Shown here one piece after another: positions 43,423 to 52,894 of a stretch of 64,000 nt of DNA. Within the stretch, counting starts at the first letter, position 1. Every line of letters starts with the position of its first letter. Source of the DNA: Thereva unica (lineage: Eukaryota > Arthropoda > Insecta > Diptera > Therevidae); contig OX465282.1 of assembly GCA_949987705.1 (NCBI GenBank), positions 84,246,070 to 84,310,069 of the forward strand. The letters are read 5' to 3'. The translations under genes were made by a program, and so were the position numbers. The notes beneath the pieces were generated by a model. That model had not been told where the DNA came from. It ran no database searches and saw nothing but the letters and a program-made list of their open reading frames with translations.

Positions 43423-44415
43423 TGTTCAGAATTACCAATATAAATTCCGAATATAAAGAAGAGGTGCCGGAAGGATGTGATTCAATAAAAAATAAATCTT
43501 TCACTAATAGATTATTCTTTATTTTCTTAACCACGAATAGCTTAATTTCTAATTATAATTCAAGATTATTAATTTATATTGTAAGGAATTACTTCACGTC
43601 TCCTTTGGATTCCGCGCTTTCTCTGGCTGCTTGCTGCGTCGCTCAGTTTTGTATGTCGAACTGCTGCGGCGAGTGGTGTATGCACACGGCGTCTCGTGGA
43701 TTGATTGCTGTCAATAGATTTGTCTATGTTGGACCACAACCGCTGTGGTGGAGATGCTGACTCAAAGCTCGTCAGCGGATCTCGTCTTGGCTGAGAACGA
43801 AAACCTTCAACTCGGTTTTTCCTCTGATGCACTGACTCACTCTCGTCAGTGTGGGTTCTGGATGCGATAAAAGGATTTCAAGCTCAATCCCTTTAATGAT
43901 GATTGAAATCACTCTTAGCATAAATCTCAAAGCTCGATTTTGCTGATTATCTCCAAGCTCAAAGCGCACTTGAAGATCTGAAGTGATCTGGCTTGATGTT
44001 GGCCGTCTGTCGGTATTTATTTGCAATTTTGACAATGAGAATTGGTGGGGAACCTTGGTTTGGCGAATATTTTCGGTTCATGTAGTCGCTTGAACAGCTG
44101 GTCGTCTCTTTCTAACACATAGGTTTGTTGGCACATGGTAGTTGTTGTCCTTTCCTTTGATAACCGATTCCTATTTATCCCAGTGATGGCAACTTGTCTG
44201 ATGACGGAAGGCGTTTTTGGGAGGAGGAGTCCATTTTTTAGTGTTGAGAGATACGTGTTCTTTGTGGAACGTGTCTCTCACTATGTTGATGCCTCTGTTG
44301 GTTTTCCGATTCGTGAATTTGCCGACGGGATTTTGCCATTTTTAGACTTTGTGTTTTTTCGATTTTTTTACGGGAATCTTTTTGGCTCGTGGCTGTCCTT
44401 GTGACGGACGGAACA
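43423..44415 (-). repeat. BEL-2 3' LTR
   Basis: 993 bp, from TGTTCAGAATTACCAATAT to GTGACGGACGGAACA on the plus strand (TGTTC…GAACA inverted ends). All open frames in it are the same as in the other LTR, and I saw no difference by eye. The gag-protease frame ends inside it, at 44238. Confidence 0.95.
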
Positions 44416-46568
44416 TTCTCCCCCGCCTTGAAGCGTCTAGCTTCAAGAAAATTATATCCGCGTTTTTCCATTTGGAGCAACGTTCGGATGGCTATTCGTC
44501 TTGATGCACCAAGCTGGACTAGATCTTGCTGAGTCTTAAATGGAAGTCGAACTTGGTATCGCCCGTCGTTGCATCTCGTGACGTTGTTGGTGAAATGGTT
44601 TTCGCACTGTACCTCTTCCTCGTTCCATTTTGGTCTTGATGGGAGTTCCTCTAATTCCCAAAACCTCTTCAGATTGGTGTCAGGAGCTACTTGCGTCAAG
44701 AAGCTTTCGATTATTGTTTTTCTTTTTGTTGTTGGAGTTATGTTCCCAGAAATGATCCATCCAAATACGGTTTTCTGCGCCACTGTTGTCTCGTCGCTGC
44801 TTTTTCTTAGGCCGTCCATGATGATAGTGGGAACTATGTCAGCTCCTAAGAGGATGTCAATGGATCCTGGTTTGTAGAACGTCGGATCTGCCAGTTGGAG
44901 TCCTTTCAGGTGCTTCAAATCCCTAGTAGAGCATTCCTTGTTTGGTAATGGGTCTGTGATTTTAGTAAGTACGATCGCCTGCGCTTGAATGGTCTTGGAT
45001 GGTTGACCCCGTGCCTTCATTTGTAGTATGACTCTATTGGTCATCTCGCCAATTGGAATGCTTCCTAATACTGATACCTCAGTTTGCGCGCGTTCCCTTT
45101 TGAGTCGCAAATTCTGGACCACTGATTCTCGCACGAAGGTGGCTTGAGAACCCGGATCGATAAGTGCTCTGCAAATCTGTTGTTGTCCTGACGGCGATAT
45201 TACAGTGACTAGTGCTGTGGCCAGTAGTACTTGCTGGTGGTTCCGAGGGGCTGCCTGAGAGAAATACGTCTGAGGCTGACTGCTCGGTTCTTCATTGATT
45301 GAGCTTGATGGAGTTGTACTGGTACTGCTGTTGGGCTGATTTCCCTTTTGATTTCTGTGCAACGATGTGTGATGGGTTCCTCCGCATTGGAAGCACCTGG
45401 TCTTGCTTGGACATTGCATAGTGCGATGATTTGTGCCCAGGCAGTTGATGCACAGTTCCTTTGCTTTAACCACTTTGTATCTTTCGTCTATGCTTAATTG
45501 TGTGTATTTGGGACACCTTCTCATGACGTGTGCGCCCTTGCATAAACTGCATGTACTCTGATTTGATACATGGAAGATTTGAGTTTGTCGCTTGGGACGT
45601 TCCCTGGATTTGGTTTCGTGATGATCTCTCTTGCTACCTGTTGATGTAGTAACGGCTTCTAATGTTCTGAATCTGGTTTCCAAGAATTCTCGTAATTCCT
45701 TCCACGTTGGAATTGATTGCCGTGACTTGTTGCTTTGCGATTGTTCCCATAATTCGTGTGTTCCAGCGGGTAATTTTTGGACCAGTAAGTGGATGAGAAT
45801 GGGATCCCAATTTTGGGTGGAGATCTCCAGATTCTCAATGGCGGTGATGCATTCATGGGTCCTCGTTTTCAGCTCCCTTATGCCTTGAGCAGATTCCCGA
45901 GTTAACTTGGGTTGACCGAGCAGAATGTCGAGTTGCGCTTTCAACAATGCTCGTTTGTTGTCATATGTGTCTACGAGCAGCTTCCATGCTGGCTCATAGT
46001 TGGCGTCGATGATGAGAGTGTTGCTGAGTAATCTACTAGCCTCTCCGGATAGATGAGCTTTGAGATATTGGAGCTTTTGCGCTCCTGATAGCGATGCTTT
46101 GTTGTGGATAAGGCTGGAGAATAGATCTAAAAACGATGGCCATGATGCATAATCTCCAGAGAATGTTGGAATCGAGATCCTTGGTAGTTTTATCTCGTTG
46201 TTTTGATGAATGTTGTGAGATATGTTTAAGTCTGCTGATGATTGTTCAGCTCTTGATGGCTGGTTTGCGAGTGGAAGAGTTTTATCGTAATCTTCCTGGA
46301 TTTTACAGTACATGTCGATGTATGCACTTTCTGTATCTGTATACCAGTCTTCCTTGAAGTACAGCTGTTCCTTTTCATCCTTCGCTGTCTTGATTGACGT
46401 AATCTGCCGATGGTTATTTTTAAATTCCATCCAGTCGTCGTCGAGCGTTTTGAGCCTCTTCAGAAAGTATTGCTCTGTTTTCCTGGAAGGCCCATCCTTT
46501 AGATAGTTCCTATATGATTTCTCGAGTCTATTACGAACTTCGGATTGCTGAATTAGTAAAGCATCCAT
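44238..46568 (-). CDS. BEL-2 Gag-protease polyprotein, 776 aa, intact
   Basis: The ATG at 46568 (context CAAAATGGATGC) opens an uninterrupted 776-codon frame. Residues 1-110 are charged and coiled-coil-like. The gag core LPRISIPTFSGDYASWPSF starts near 129. Three zinc-knuckle-like units follow: C340-C343-H347-C352, C373-C376-H381-C386 and C392-C395-H400-H404. The aspartic protease begins near 465 with ALIDPGSQATFV (Asp471; DPG instead of the commoner DSG). It continues through LGADIVPTIIMDGLR and FGWIISGN to RYQVRLPFK near 685. Pol is deleted shortly after; the frame reads through the purine tract into the LTR for about 59 codons. Role: particle formation and self-cleavage. The helper RT must come from another copy. 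Confidence 0.9.
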   Translation of the reverse strand: MDALLIQQSEVRNRLEKSYRNYLKDGPSRKTEQYFLKRLKTLDDDWMEFKNNHRQITSIKTAKDEKEQLYFKEDWYTDTESAYIDMYCKIQEDYDKTLPLANQPSRAEQSSADLNISHNIHQNNEIKLPRISIPTFSGDYASWPSFLDLFSSLIHNKASLSGAQKLQYLKAHLSGEASRLLSNTLIIDANYEPAWKLLVDTYDNKRALLKAQLDILLGQPKLTRESAQGIRELKTRTHECITAIENLEISTQNWDPILIHLLVQKLPAGTHELWEQSQSNKSRQSIPTWKELREFLETRFRTLEAVTTSTGSKRDHHETKSRERPKRQTQIFHVSNQSTCSLCKGAHVMRRCPKYTQLSIDERYKVVKAKELCINCLGTNHRTMQCPSKTRCFQCGGTHHTSLHRNQKGNQPNSSTSTTPSSSINEEPSSQPQTYFSQAAPRNHQQVLLATALVTVISPSGQQQICRALIDPGSQATFVRESVVQNLRLKRERAQTEVSVLGSIPIGEMTNRVILQMKARGQPSKTIQAQAIVLTKITDPLPNKECSTRDLKHLKGLQLADPTFYKPGSIDILLGADIVPTIIMDGLRKSSDETTVAQKTVFGWIISGNITPTTKRKTIIESFLTQVAPDTNLKRFWELEELPSRPKWNEEEVQCENHFTNNVTRCNDGRYQVRLPFKTQQDLVQLGASRRIAIRTLLQMEKRGYNFLEARRFKAGENVPSVTRTATSQKDSRKKIEKTQSLKMAKSRRQIHESENQQRHQHSERHVPQRTRISQH
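44416..44434 (-). other. BEL-2 polypurine tract
   Basis: On the minus strand AAGGCGGGGGAGAA lies directly before the LTR's TGTTCC. This is the expected plus-strand primer site and marks this LTR as the 3' one. Confidence 0.8.
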
Positions 46569-46594
46569 TTTGATTTATCTTATTTGAATCACTA

Positions 46595-46611
46595 TCCGGC
46601 TCGAAGGACCA
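46595..46611 (-). other. BEL-2 primer-binding site, tRNA-Tyr
   Basis: On the minus strand TGGTCCTTCGAGCCGGA starts two bases after the LTR end. It is complementary over 17 bases to the 3' end of fly tRNA-Tyr (…TCCGGCTCGAAGGACCA, from memory). Confidence 0.75.
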
Positions 46612-46612
46612 A

Positions 46613-47605
46613 TGTTCAGAATTACCAATATAAATTCCGAATATAAAGAAGAGGTGCCGGAAGGATGTGATTCAATAAAAAATAAATCTTTCACTAATAG
46701 ATTATTCTTTATTTTCTTAACCACGAATAGCTTAATTTCTAATTATAATTCAAGATTATTAATTTATATTGTAAGGAATTACTTCACGTCTCCTTTGGAT
46801 TCCGCGCTTTCTCTGGCTGCTTGCTGCGTCGCTCAGTTTTGTATGTCGAACTGCTGCGGCGAGTGGTGTATGCACACGGCGTCTCGTGGATTGATTGCTG
46901 TCAATAGATTTGTCTATGTTGGACCACAACCGCTGTGGTGGAGATGCTGACTCAAAGCTCGTCAGCGGATCTCGTCTTGGCTGAGAACGAAAACCTTCAA
47001 CTCGGTTTTTCCTCTGATGCACTGACTCACTCTCGTCAGTGTGGGTTCTGGATGCGATAAAAGGATTTCAAGCTCAATCCCTTTAATGATGATTGAAATC
47101 ACTCTTAGCATAAATCTCAAAGCTCGATTTTGCTGATTATCTCCAAGCTCAAAGCGCACTTGAAGATCTGAAGTGATCTGGCTTGATGTTGGCCGTCTGT
47201 CGGTATTTATTTGCAATTTTGACAATGAGAATTGGTGGGGAACCTTGGTTTGGCGAATATTTTCGGTTCATGTAGTCGCTTGAACAGCTGGTCGTCTCTT
47301 TCTAACACATAGGTTTGTTGGCACATGGTAGTTGTTGTCCTTTCCTTTGATAACCGATTCCTATTTATCCCAGTGATGGCAACTTGTCTGATGACGGAAG
47401 GCGTTTTTGGGAGGAGGAGTCCATTTTTTAGTGTTGAGAGATACGTGTTCTTTGTGGAACGTGTCTCTCACTATGTTGATGCCTCTGTTGGTTTTCCGAT
47501 TCGTGAATTTGCCGACGGGATTTTGCCATTTTTAGACTTTGTGTTTTTTCGATTTTTTTACGGGAATCTTTTTGGCTCGTGGCTGTCCTTGTGACGGACG
47601 GAACA
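46613..47605 (-). repeat. BEL-2 5' LTR
   Basis: 993 bp, apparently identical to 43423-44415. It should contain the promoter for minus-strand transcription. Identity of the pair implies a very recent insertion. Confidence 0.95.
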
Positions 47606-48114
47606 CAACACACGATATAATCAGTTTTGAAAAGAAACGGGGAAAGAAAAAGATATTACGAATTTTTTTTTTATGAATTTACGTTTTGCGACATTTAAAG
47701 CGCTATAACTCGTGAAATATTAGCCCTATGTAAAAATGACAAAAGCAAAAATTATAGATAATTGTGTGTTCTATAAGTCTTAGGAAGGACTTTTTTATGG
47801 CGGGCTAACCGTTAACGAAATATAGCGCAAAGAAAGTGATATATAAAGTTTGAAGCACTATAACTCCGAAGATATTAACTTTACAAAAAAAAATTTTTGA
47901 ACAAAAAAGTTAAATCACTTATTTATCTACAAAAAAGATTATATACATTTTTGTCGTAAAACGCATAGTTTCTGAGATATAGAATTAAACGCGTTTCCCT
48001 TCATTGTAAGTGAAGCATAAGGGTGGGGATGACGCCATTTTGAATTTAAGCTCATAAAAAAACATATGTAAAAACATTTGGTAAAAAAAAATCGCGTGCG
48101 GTATTTTTTGCAAA

Positions 48115-48440
48115 GAAAAAGTACCTATTTACTGGAATATTACCGCAGAGAACTTTCCGAGCAGGCTTATCTTCACTCATACGAGCTAGATGCCCTGCCC
48201 ACCGGAGCCTACGGAGCTTTATTTTCTTCACAACATCTATGTCGCGATAGCGCTCGTAGATCTCGTCATTGTAGAGTCTCCGGAATCGTCCTTCCTCACA
48301 TACGGGGCCAACAATCCTCCGAAGTATTTTCCTCTCAAACACGCCCAAGAGGTTTGAGTGCTTTTTGCTAAGCACCCACGTTTCAGATGCATATGTGAGA
48401 ACGGGTAAGACCATCGCACAGTGGGGCCCGCTCATAGAAG
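48115..48440 (-). pseudogene. LINE RT C-terminal piece, right-hand half of the split LINE
   Basis: Minus-strand frame: MVLPVLTYASETWVLSKKHS, FERKILRRIVGPVCEEGRF, YNDEIYERYRDIDVVKKIKL, RRLRWAGHLARMSEDKPARK and VLCGNI. This is a standard C-terminal region of RTE/CR1-like LINEs. It continues after the transposon at 41520. The fragment begins abruptly near 48440 (5' truncation). Confidence 0.85.
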
Positions 48441-48895
48441 GTTCTGTTCAAAACTCAATTTTCAAAAGGTGGAAATTTTTCAAAAAAATTGTATTATCGT
48501 AGTTGTAATAATGTATCAGATCACGTGTAAAAATATTAAGTCGCTGACTGCTATGAGTCATCGAGCGCATGAGCATAAAGTTCATAGTTTAGATAAAATA
48601 ATACTTCTGCGAAAAAGGAATGCCAGTTTATGCGCGATATAAAAACATTAATTTCTAACGTTTAACGATTAAATCTATGGCAGTGTATTATGTCGGTGAT
48701 CAAGCAAGGTATGTTAATTCTTATTTAATTTTGTATTATATGATAAGTTCATTGGTTTATGATACAGGGCTTAAAATTTATGGTAGTGTGTATTTTTTTG
48801 TAGGGGGTTTTTTAAATGACATTTTCTCGAAAACGCGCAAACATCAATTATATCCTAAATAATAGCAAGTACGAGGTCATGACGTTTTGTAGGAG
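48441..48895. other. No gene seen
   Basis: AT-rich spacer between two LINE fragments. Confidence 0.3.
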
Positions 48896-49195
48896 ACGTG
48901 GTGCAATAAATTATGACCATACTGATCTTGGGGTTAGGTTTGATTGTAAGCGGGATTTTTCCACTCACATCAATTATATCTCTTCCAAGGGCAATTTAGT
49001 CTTGGGATTTATAAAAAGATGGTCTAAGAAATTCAACAATCCCCTCATCACTAAGCCCTTGTACATATGTTTAACCGGGCCTTTGCTGGAATACGCCTCC
49101 CAGATGTGGTCTCCTCACTACTCTTCCCAAATTGGGAGAGTCAAATCGGTTCAAAGGAAGTGTGTCCGATGTGCACTTATTTATTTATTTCGCCA
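48896..49195 (+). pseudogene. Jockey-clade RT C-terminal fragment
   Basis: Reads TDLGVRFDCKRDFSTHINYI, SSKGNLVLGFIKRWSKKFNN, CLTGPLLEYASQMWSPHYSS and RVKSVQRKCVRCAL. It is nearly the same protein as at 15175-15370 but without that copy's deletion, so it belongs to the same family. It ends abruptly in a TTTATTTATTT run near 49185. Confidence 0.8.
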
Positions 49196-49364
49196 TTATT
49201 TAAAATATATTAAAAAATACTACCGTATTCCACGGAAAATTTACTATAAAAAACATAATTATAAATAATAATGTAATTAATAAATGGGATAATGAAATAA
49301 TTAAGTTGATTAAGGTGGAAAGGGATATGAATGTAAATGAAAATGAATGAAAAACCAGTTGTAT

Positions 49365-49690
49365 TAAGTATCATTTACAAATGTAGATTTTTGGTGTAAA
49401 AACAGCTTCGGTTGTAATGTTGTGGTGTTGATTGGTATCATTGAATGAAATGTTAATGTGCCTTTAATAGTTTTGGATTTTTTAAAACGCTGATTTAACT
49501 TATCCTTTTCGTTATGATACTCGTTGTTAGTTACAAGTTCGTTCCCTATTTGAATGAGATTATCAATCCTTTGAAGGCTACTCTTTGCCGCTAAACGTTT
49601 TATTGCTCCACCCAATCCATCGCACGGTCCTTTGCATGTGATGATGTTGGAAAGAAGTGCCATTCAGCTTCGATTCCAAAATCTTCCGAG
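49365..49690 (-). pseudogene. Fragment of a second uncharacterised protein family (EWHFF…GPCDGLGG)
   Basis: Minus strand: DFGIEAEWHFFPTS, a one-base shift, then CKGPCDGLGGAIKRLAAKSS, LQRIDNLIQIGNEL and KSKTIKGTLTFHSMIPI. I recall the pattern EWHFFATSHGKGPCDGIGGTVKRLA from many unnamed arthropod proteins found in repeats. The catalytic role, if any, is unknown. The remaining frame of about 95 codons is open to 49365. There are no visible terminal repeats directly around it; the long-TIR element at 49903 lies 200 bp away. Confidence 0.5.
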
Positions 49691-49902
49691 TGACTAAAGT
49701 TTTTCCTTTTTTTGTACTGGCCACTTGTTAGCGTTTGCAGCCCGGGATCGCGGGATCAAAAAATCTAGTTATTAAATAACTAATCCCGGGATTTAATTTT
49801 TGTCCGGCACAGATCTAAGTGGTTTACTGCAATACTTATAGTCCGGGAGCCAGCGACCGTTTTTGATGACCAAAACCACAAAAGCTGAAAACTTGTCCTA
49901 AG
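49691..49902. other. Spacer
   Basis: Contains GATCCCGGGATTA-like inverted motifs (49745 and 49783) but no gene. Confidence 0.3.
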
Positions 49903-49981
49903 CTTTATTTGGTATCACTAGTAAGTGAATGGACTTCCGGGGGGTGTAGCTGCGGCAGCCTCCAACACATGTAAAATAATA

Positions 49982-50419
49982 ATTAAAAAAAAATAATACC
50001 GCAAAAGCTGAAACTTTGTTAACATTTACATTATGTTATAAAATAAAGAAAAAACGTATCCAGCCGAATGTAGAGTGGGGGATTATGCCCCAGCTTTTCA
50101 CGTAAAGAAGTGAAAAATGCGCACTGAGTAAACTGATACCGCAAAAGCTGAAATTTGGTAAATTTATAGTTAAGTTAATAACTTAAACGAAAAAAACATC
50201 CAGCTTCATATTTAGTGGGGGAAAAGTGTCCAGCCGATGCAGTCAAAGACTCTGCGCATCGGCATGCGCTCGGGCGCGTTGCATCTTTGAATACATCAGC
50301 TGGACACTTTCCCCCCACTAAATAGAAAGCTGGATATTTTTTTCTATTAACTTATTTACTTAACTATTATATTACCGAATTTCAGCTCTTGTGGTGTAAG
50401 ATATCTACACTTTTCTCAT
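49982..50419. mobile_element. Palindromic/tandem insert in the left arm
   Basis: Contains two direct copies (about 50005 and 50140) and one inverted copy (ending near 50398) of a unit with CCGCAAAAGCTGAAA and ATCCAGC…TAGTGGGGGA. The inverted pair encloses a GC-rich loop GCGCTCGGGCGCGTTGC. This is probably a foldback MITE with a partial tandem duplication. Confidence 0.55.
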
Positions 50420-50616
50420 TAAACACAGCGCGCCCATGTAGTTATTATACTGTCTCACAAGTTTTTGAATTTAAAGGCTATTAGTAAATATTTTCACATT
50501 TGAATATACATAATAAACCGTACAATACAGAACATAAACAGGAAATATGTAGACATCAAAATAACAAAAGTAAAAAAATTAATTTTAATTATTTGAACTT
50601 TTTACTATTAATTATT

Positions 50617-51551
50617 AAGGGTATTCATTTCACTTCGTAAATTCTTCGTATTTGTCGTACTTGTCGTACTTTGTAGTTGTTCGTAGTTTTTGTAGTTCAT
50701 TTCCATATATTTTTTAACTACGACATTTTGTGTGAAGTACGAAGCTACTGAATTTCTAAAACGGCTTCGTAATTTTAAATTGTCGTAGTTGATGTTGACA
50801 TTTGTCAGCTGTTTTGAATTATTTAATTGAATTTAATAGGGAATCTTACGCAAAGGTAATCTCAGATGGCCCCACCGAAGTATAACGTAAACAAACAACA
50901 ATAACATAACAGAAACAGCAACAAAATTATAATATTAATCTATTGACCCGTCTCAAATGCTTCTTTAACATAATCTTCAGACCAAAGGTGATCCGGTCAA
51001 AGTCATGAATGTTTTGAACCCTTAAACTTTTTGCCACGCACAGCTATATGTATCTCATAGCTTCCGCACTTTTTGGTCTTTAGGAAATAAATGAACCCGT
51101 AATTATTATTGCAACCAAATACCCAACACTGATGCATACATATTTATTAGAATATAAGATTTTATCATTGAGTAACCCAAAAATCACAATAATCAAGAAA
51201 TGTTTGACAGGCGAAGACAAATGTAACTTCATGATTACGTTATAATACATTGGCGCCCCTAGCGGGAGAAATTTACCGTAAGATTCCCTATTGCTATGAA
51301 TTTAAAAGATGCATAGGGAAACATTGAGAACAGCTTTATCGATTAAAGCTTCCAATAATTTTTGTTTTTCATTTTTCCTAGGCATTTTCTCAAAAACCAA
51401 CCTATTTTTAAGGTACACCTTCAATATTACGAAATATGAAAAAAGTGGCCTACGAAAAATATTCAATGTAGTCGTTCATGTCAATTGAACTACGAAGCTA
51501 CGAAACTACAAAACTATGTACAAACATTTGAAAAGTGAAATGAATACCCTT
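50617..51551. mobile_element. 935-bp inverted-repeat element
   Basis: Ends AAGGGTATTCATTTCACTT and AAGTGAAATGAATACCCTT, flanked by ATT on both sides (TA can also be read as the duplication if the repeat starts AGGG). Sub-terminal stretches rich in CGTAGTT…CTACGAAGC are also inverted. No transposase. A 3-bp duplication would suggest PIF/Harbinger-like mobilisation. Confidence 0.65.
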
Positions 51552-51686
51552 ATTTGAACGTTTTACTTTTAATTATTTGAACTTTTTTTACAAACCTATA
51601 TACTAAAAATAAAAATAAACAAACATATTATGCTATTACCCACAAAATAACAAAATAATAGCCAAACCAGCTTCTGTTCGAATTTT

Positions 51687-51785
51687 TCAAATATCTGTAC
51701 ACTTCTTTAATTTATCCGCATCAAAAGGATTTAATTTTCTGCTCTTTTTGGAGCAAAATGCACAGAAGGGGTGTACGTTCGACAT
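51687..51785 (-). pseudogene. N-terminal Cys-rich coding fragment in the second long-TIR element
   Basis: The minus-strand ATG at 51785 opens 32 codons beginning MSNVHPFCAFCSKKSRKL and continuing NPFDADKLKKCTDI before a stop. The C-X2-C pair and later Cys suggest the start of a zinc-binding domain. It lies about 590 bp inside the right end, a plausible start position for a transposon gene read leftward. The downstream gene is lost. Family unknown. Confidence 0.4.
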
Positions 51786-52377
51786 TGTCGCAGCTCCAAT
51801 CGGTAGAATATCAACGGTCGCACTGGATAGCTTGGCGTTACTCTGGCAAATTCAGAGTTAGCACCGGCTAGCAGTTGCTCTATTGTACGCATTTGATGCC
51901 GGGATGTTAGAGTGGAGAGGAGGAATCCTTCCGTATTAGATACAATAGACCGACTGCTGTGCGGTTCGTCTCTAGAAATTTCGAAATGTAGGTATCGAAA
52001 TAAAATTTTCAGAGACGAGCCATGTAACGGTCCGTTGAGATATTTGGTACATCTTAAAATCGGCAATTACTAGATCTTGGCTCCGTATTATACAAAGTGG
52101 CTATCTATATATTATTAATAGACTATTTGCACTTTTATGTAAATATTTACTTTTGTAATTTGATGTCTACATATTTCCTGTTTAACGGTTTATTATGTAT
52201 ATTCAAATGTTATATATTAGTAAATAGCCTTTAAATTCAAAAACTTGTGAGACAGTATAATATAACATGGGCGCGCTGTGCGCTTATTATTTTACATGTG
52301 TGGGAGGCTGCCGCAGCTACACCCCCCGGAACTGCGCAAGCTGGAGGTCCATTCACTTACTAGTGATACCAAATAAG

Positions 52378-52474
52378 GCTGGAAAAAAAATATGAGTGTG
52401 CTTAAGACCACACTTTAGAAGTAAAACTTTTGTGCCCAACGGCTAGTAATATGCAATAGATATAGTGGAAAGTC
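52378..52474. other. Spacer before the gypsy LTR
   Basis: Short AT-rich spacer with no feature. Confidence 0.3.
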
Positions 52475-52873
52475 TGTCGGATCTATAGTACTTTAGTGTT
52501 TGTTTTGTGTGAATAAAAAAACACTAAGTATTCTTAGCAAACTAAATACTTTATTGTGTACACTATATGTATAATTGTTATTTAATATTGTATAGTTAAC
52601 TTAATATTTTTTTTGAACAATGATATATTTAGATCGCACGCGTCTGGCAAGATGTCGAACTCGGGAGTGAGAGACGGAGAGTAAAAGAATGGAGATGCCG
52701 GAAACTGGCTGTCTCCATAAACACGATCGGGACGGAACGGGACACGGGAAGATCACTGAACTTTGAGTTCGGTGATCGAGATAGTGTTCCGATTGATCGT
52801 GTTTATCGTTTTCGGAATATGTTGTGCGACTTTGTGTGAAACTTAATAATTAAGTTTGTACGCCGTCGCCACA
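52475..52873 (-). repeat. Gypsy-1 3' LTR
   Basis: About 399 bp, TGTCGGATCTATAG…GTCGCCACA on the plus strand (TG…CA ends). It is directly preceded, on the element strand, by the purine tract GGGGGGGGAGTA (52874-52885). The matching 5' LTR was not found to the right, so the element is 5'-truncated. Confidence 0.75.
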
Positions 52874-52894
52874 TACTCCCCCCCCAGCGTAGCG

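Larger units (their letters stand above)
43423..47605 (-). mobile_element. BEL-2: young, pol-less BEL/Pao LTR retrotransposon
   Basis: A complete insertion with LTRs at 43423-44415 and 46613-47605, a tRNA-Tyr primer site, one gag-protease frame and a purine tract before the 3' LTR. It is flanked by CAACA at 43418-43422 and 47606-47610. Joining the flanks restores the transposon arm sequence (GAGCTCAACACACGATAT in the opposite arm). The internal region is only 2.2 kb and lacks RT, RNase H and integrase, so the element depends on a full-length relative. Confidence 0.95.
41521..48135. mobile_element. DNA transposon with ~615-bp terminal inverted repeats, itself interrupted by BEL-2
   Basis: The ends CCAGTAAATAGGT and ACCTATTTACTGG begin inverted repeats of about 615 bp. 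The left arm is 41521-42137. The right arm is split into 43335-43422 and 47611-48135 by the BEL element. The arms share CGCACGCGATTTTTTTT, GCGTTTCCCTTCATTGTAAG (one arm) and GGCGGGCTAACCGTTAACG, with a few percent divergence. Without the BEL element and one copy of its duplication the element is about 2.43 kb, with 1.2 kb of unique interior holding a broken gene. The target is a LINE. A clear target duplication is not visible. Superfamily unassigned. Confidence 0.85.
49903..52377. mobile_element. Second long-inverted-repeat element, twice interrupted
   Basis: The ends CTTTATTTGGTATCACTAGT (49903) and ACTAGTGATACCAAATAAG (to 52377) open inverted arms. They share GGGGTGTAGCTGCGGCAGCC, ACACATGTAAAATAATA, AGCGCGCCCATG, TACTGTCTCACAAG and ACATATTTCCTGT. 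The right arm is continuous (about 52130-52377). The left arm is split by a 440-bp insert (49982-50419) and resumes to 50580. The interior has a further insert at 50617-51551 and a short Cys-rich coding start at 51687-51785. No complete gene remains. Confidence 0.75.

Noticed and set aside
43569..43832. Open frames inside the BEL-2 LTRs (also at 46759-47022, 43772-44035 and others)
   Set aside because: They occur identically in both LTRs simply because the LTRs are identical, and they resemble no protein.
44135..44404. Plus-strand frame of 89 codons antisense to gag-protease
   Set aside because: Shadow of the minus-strand coding sequence.
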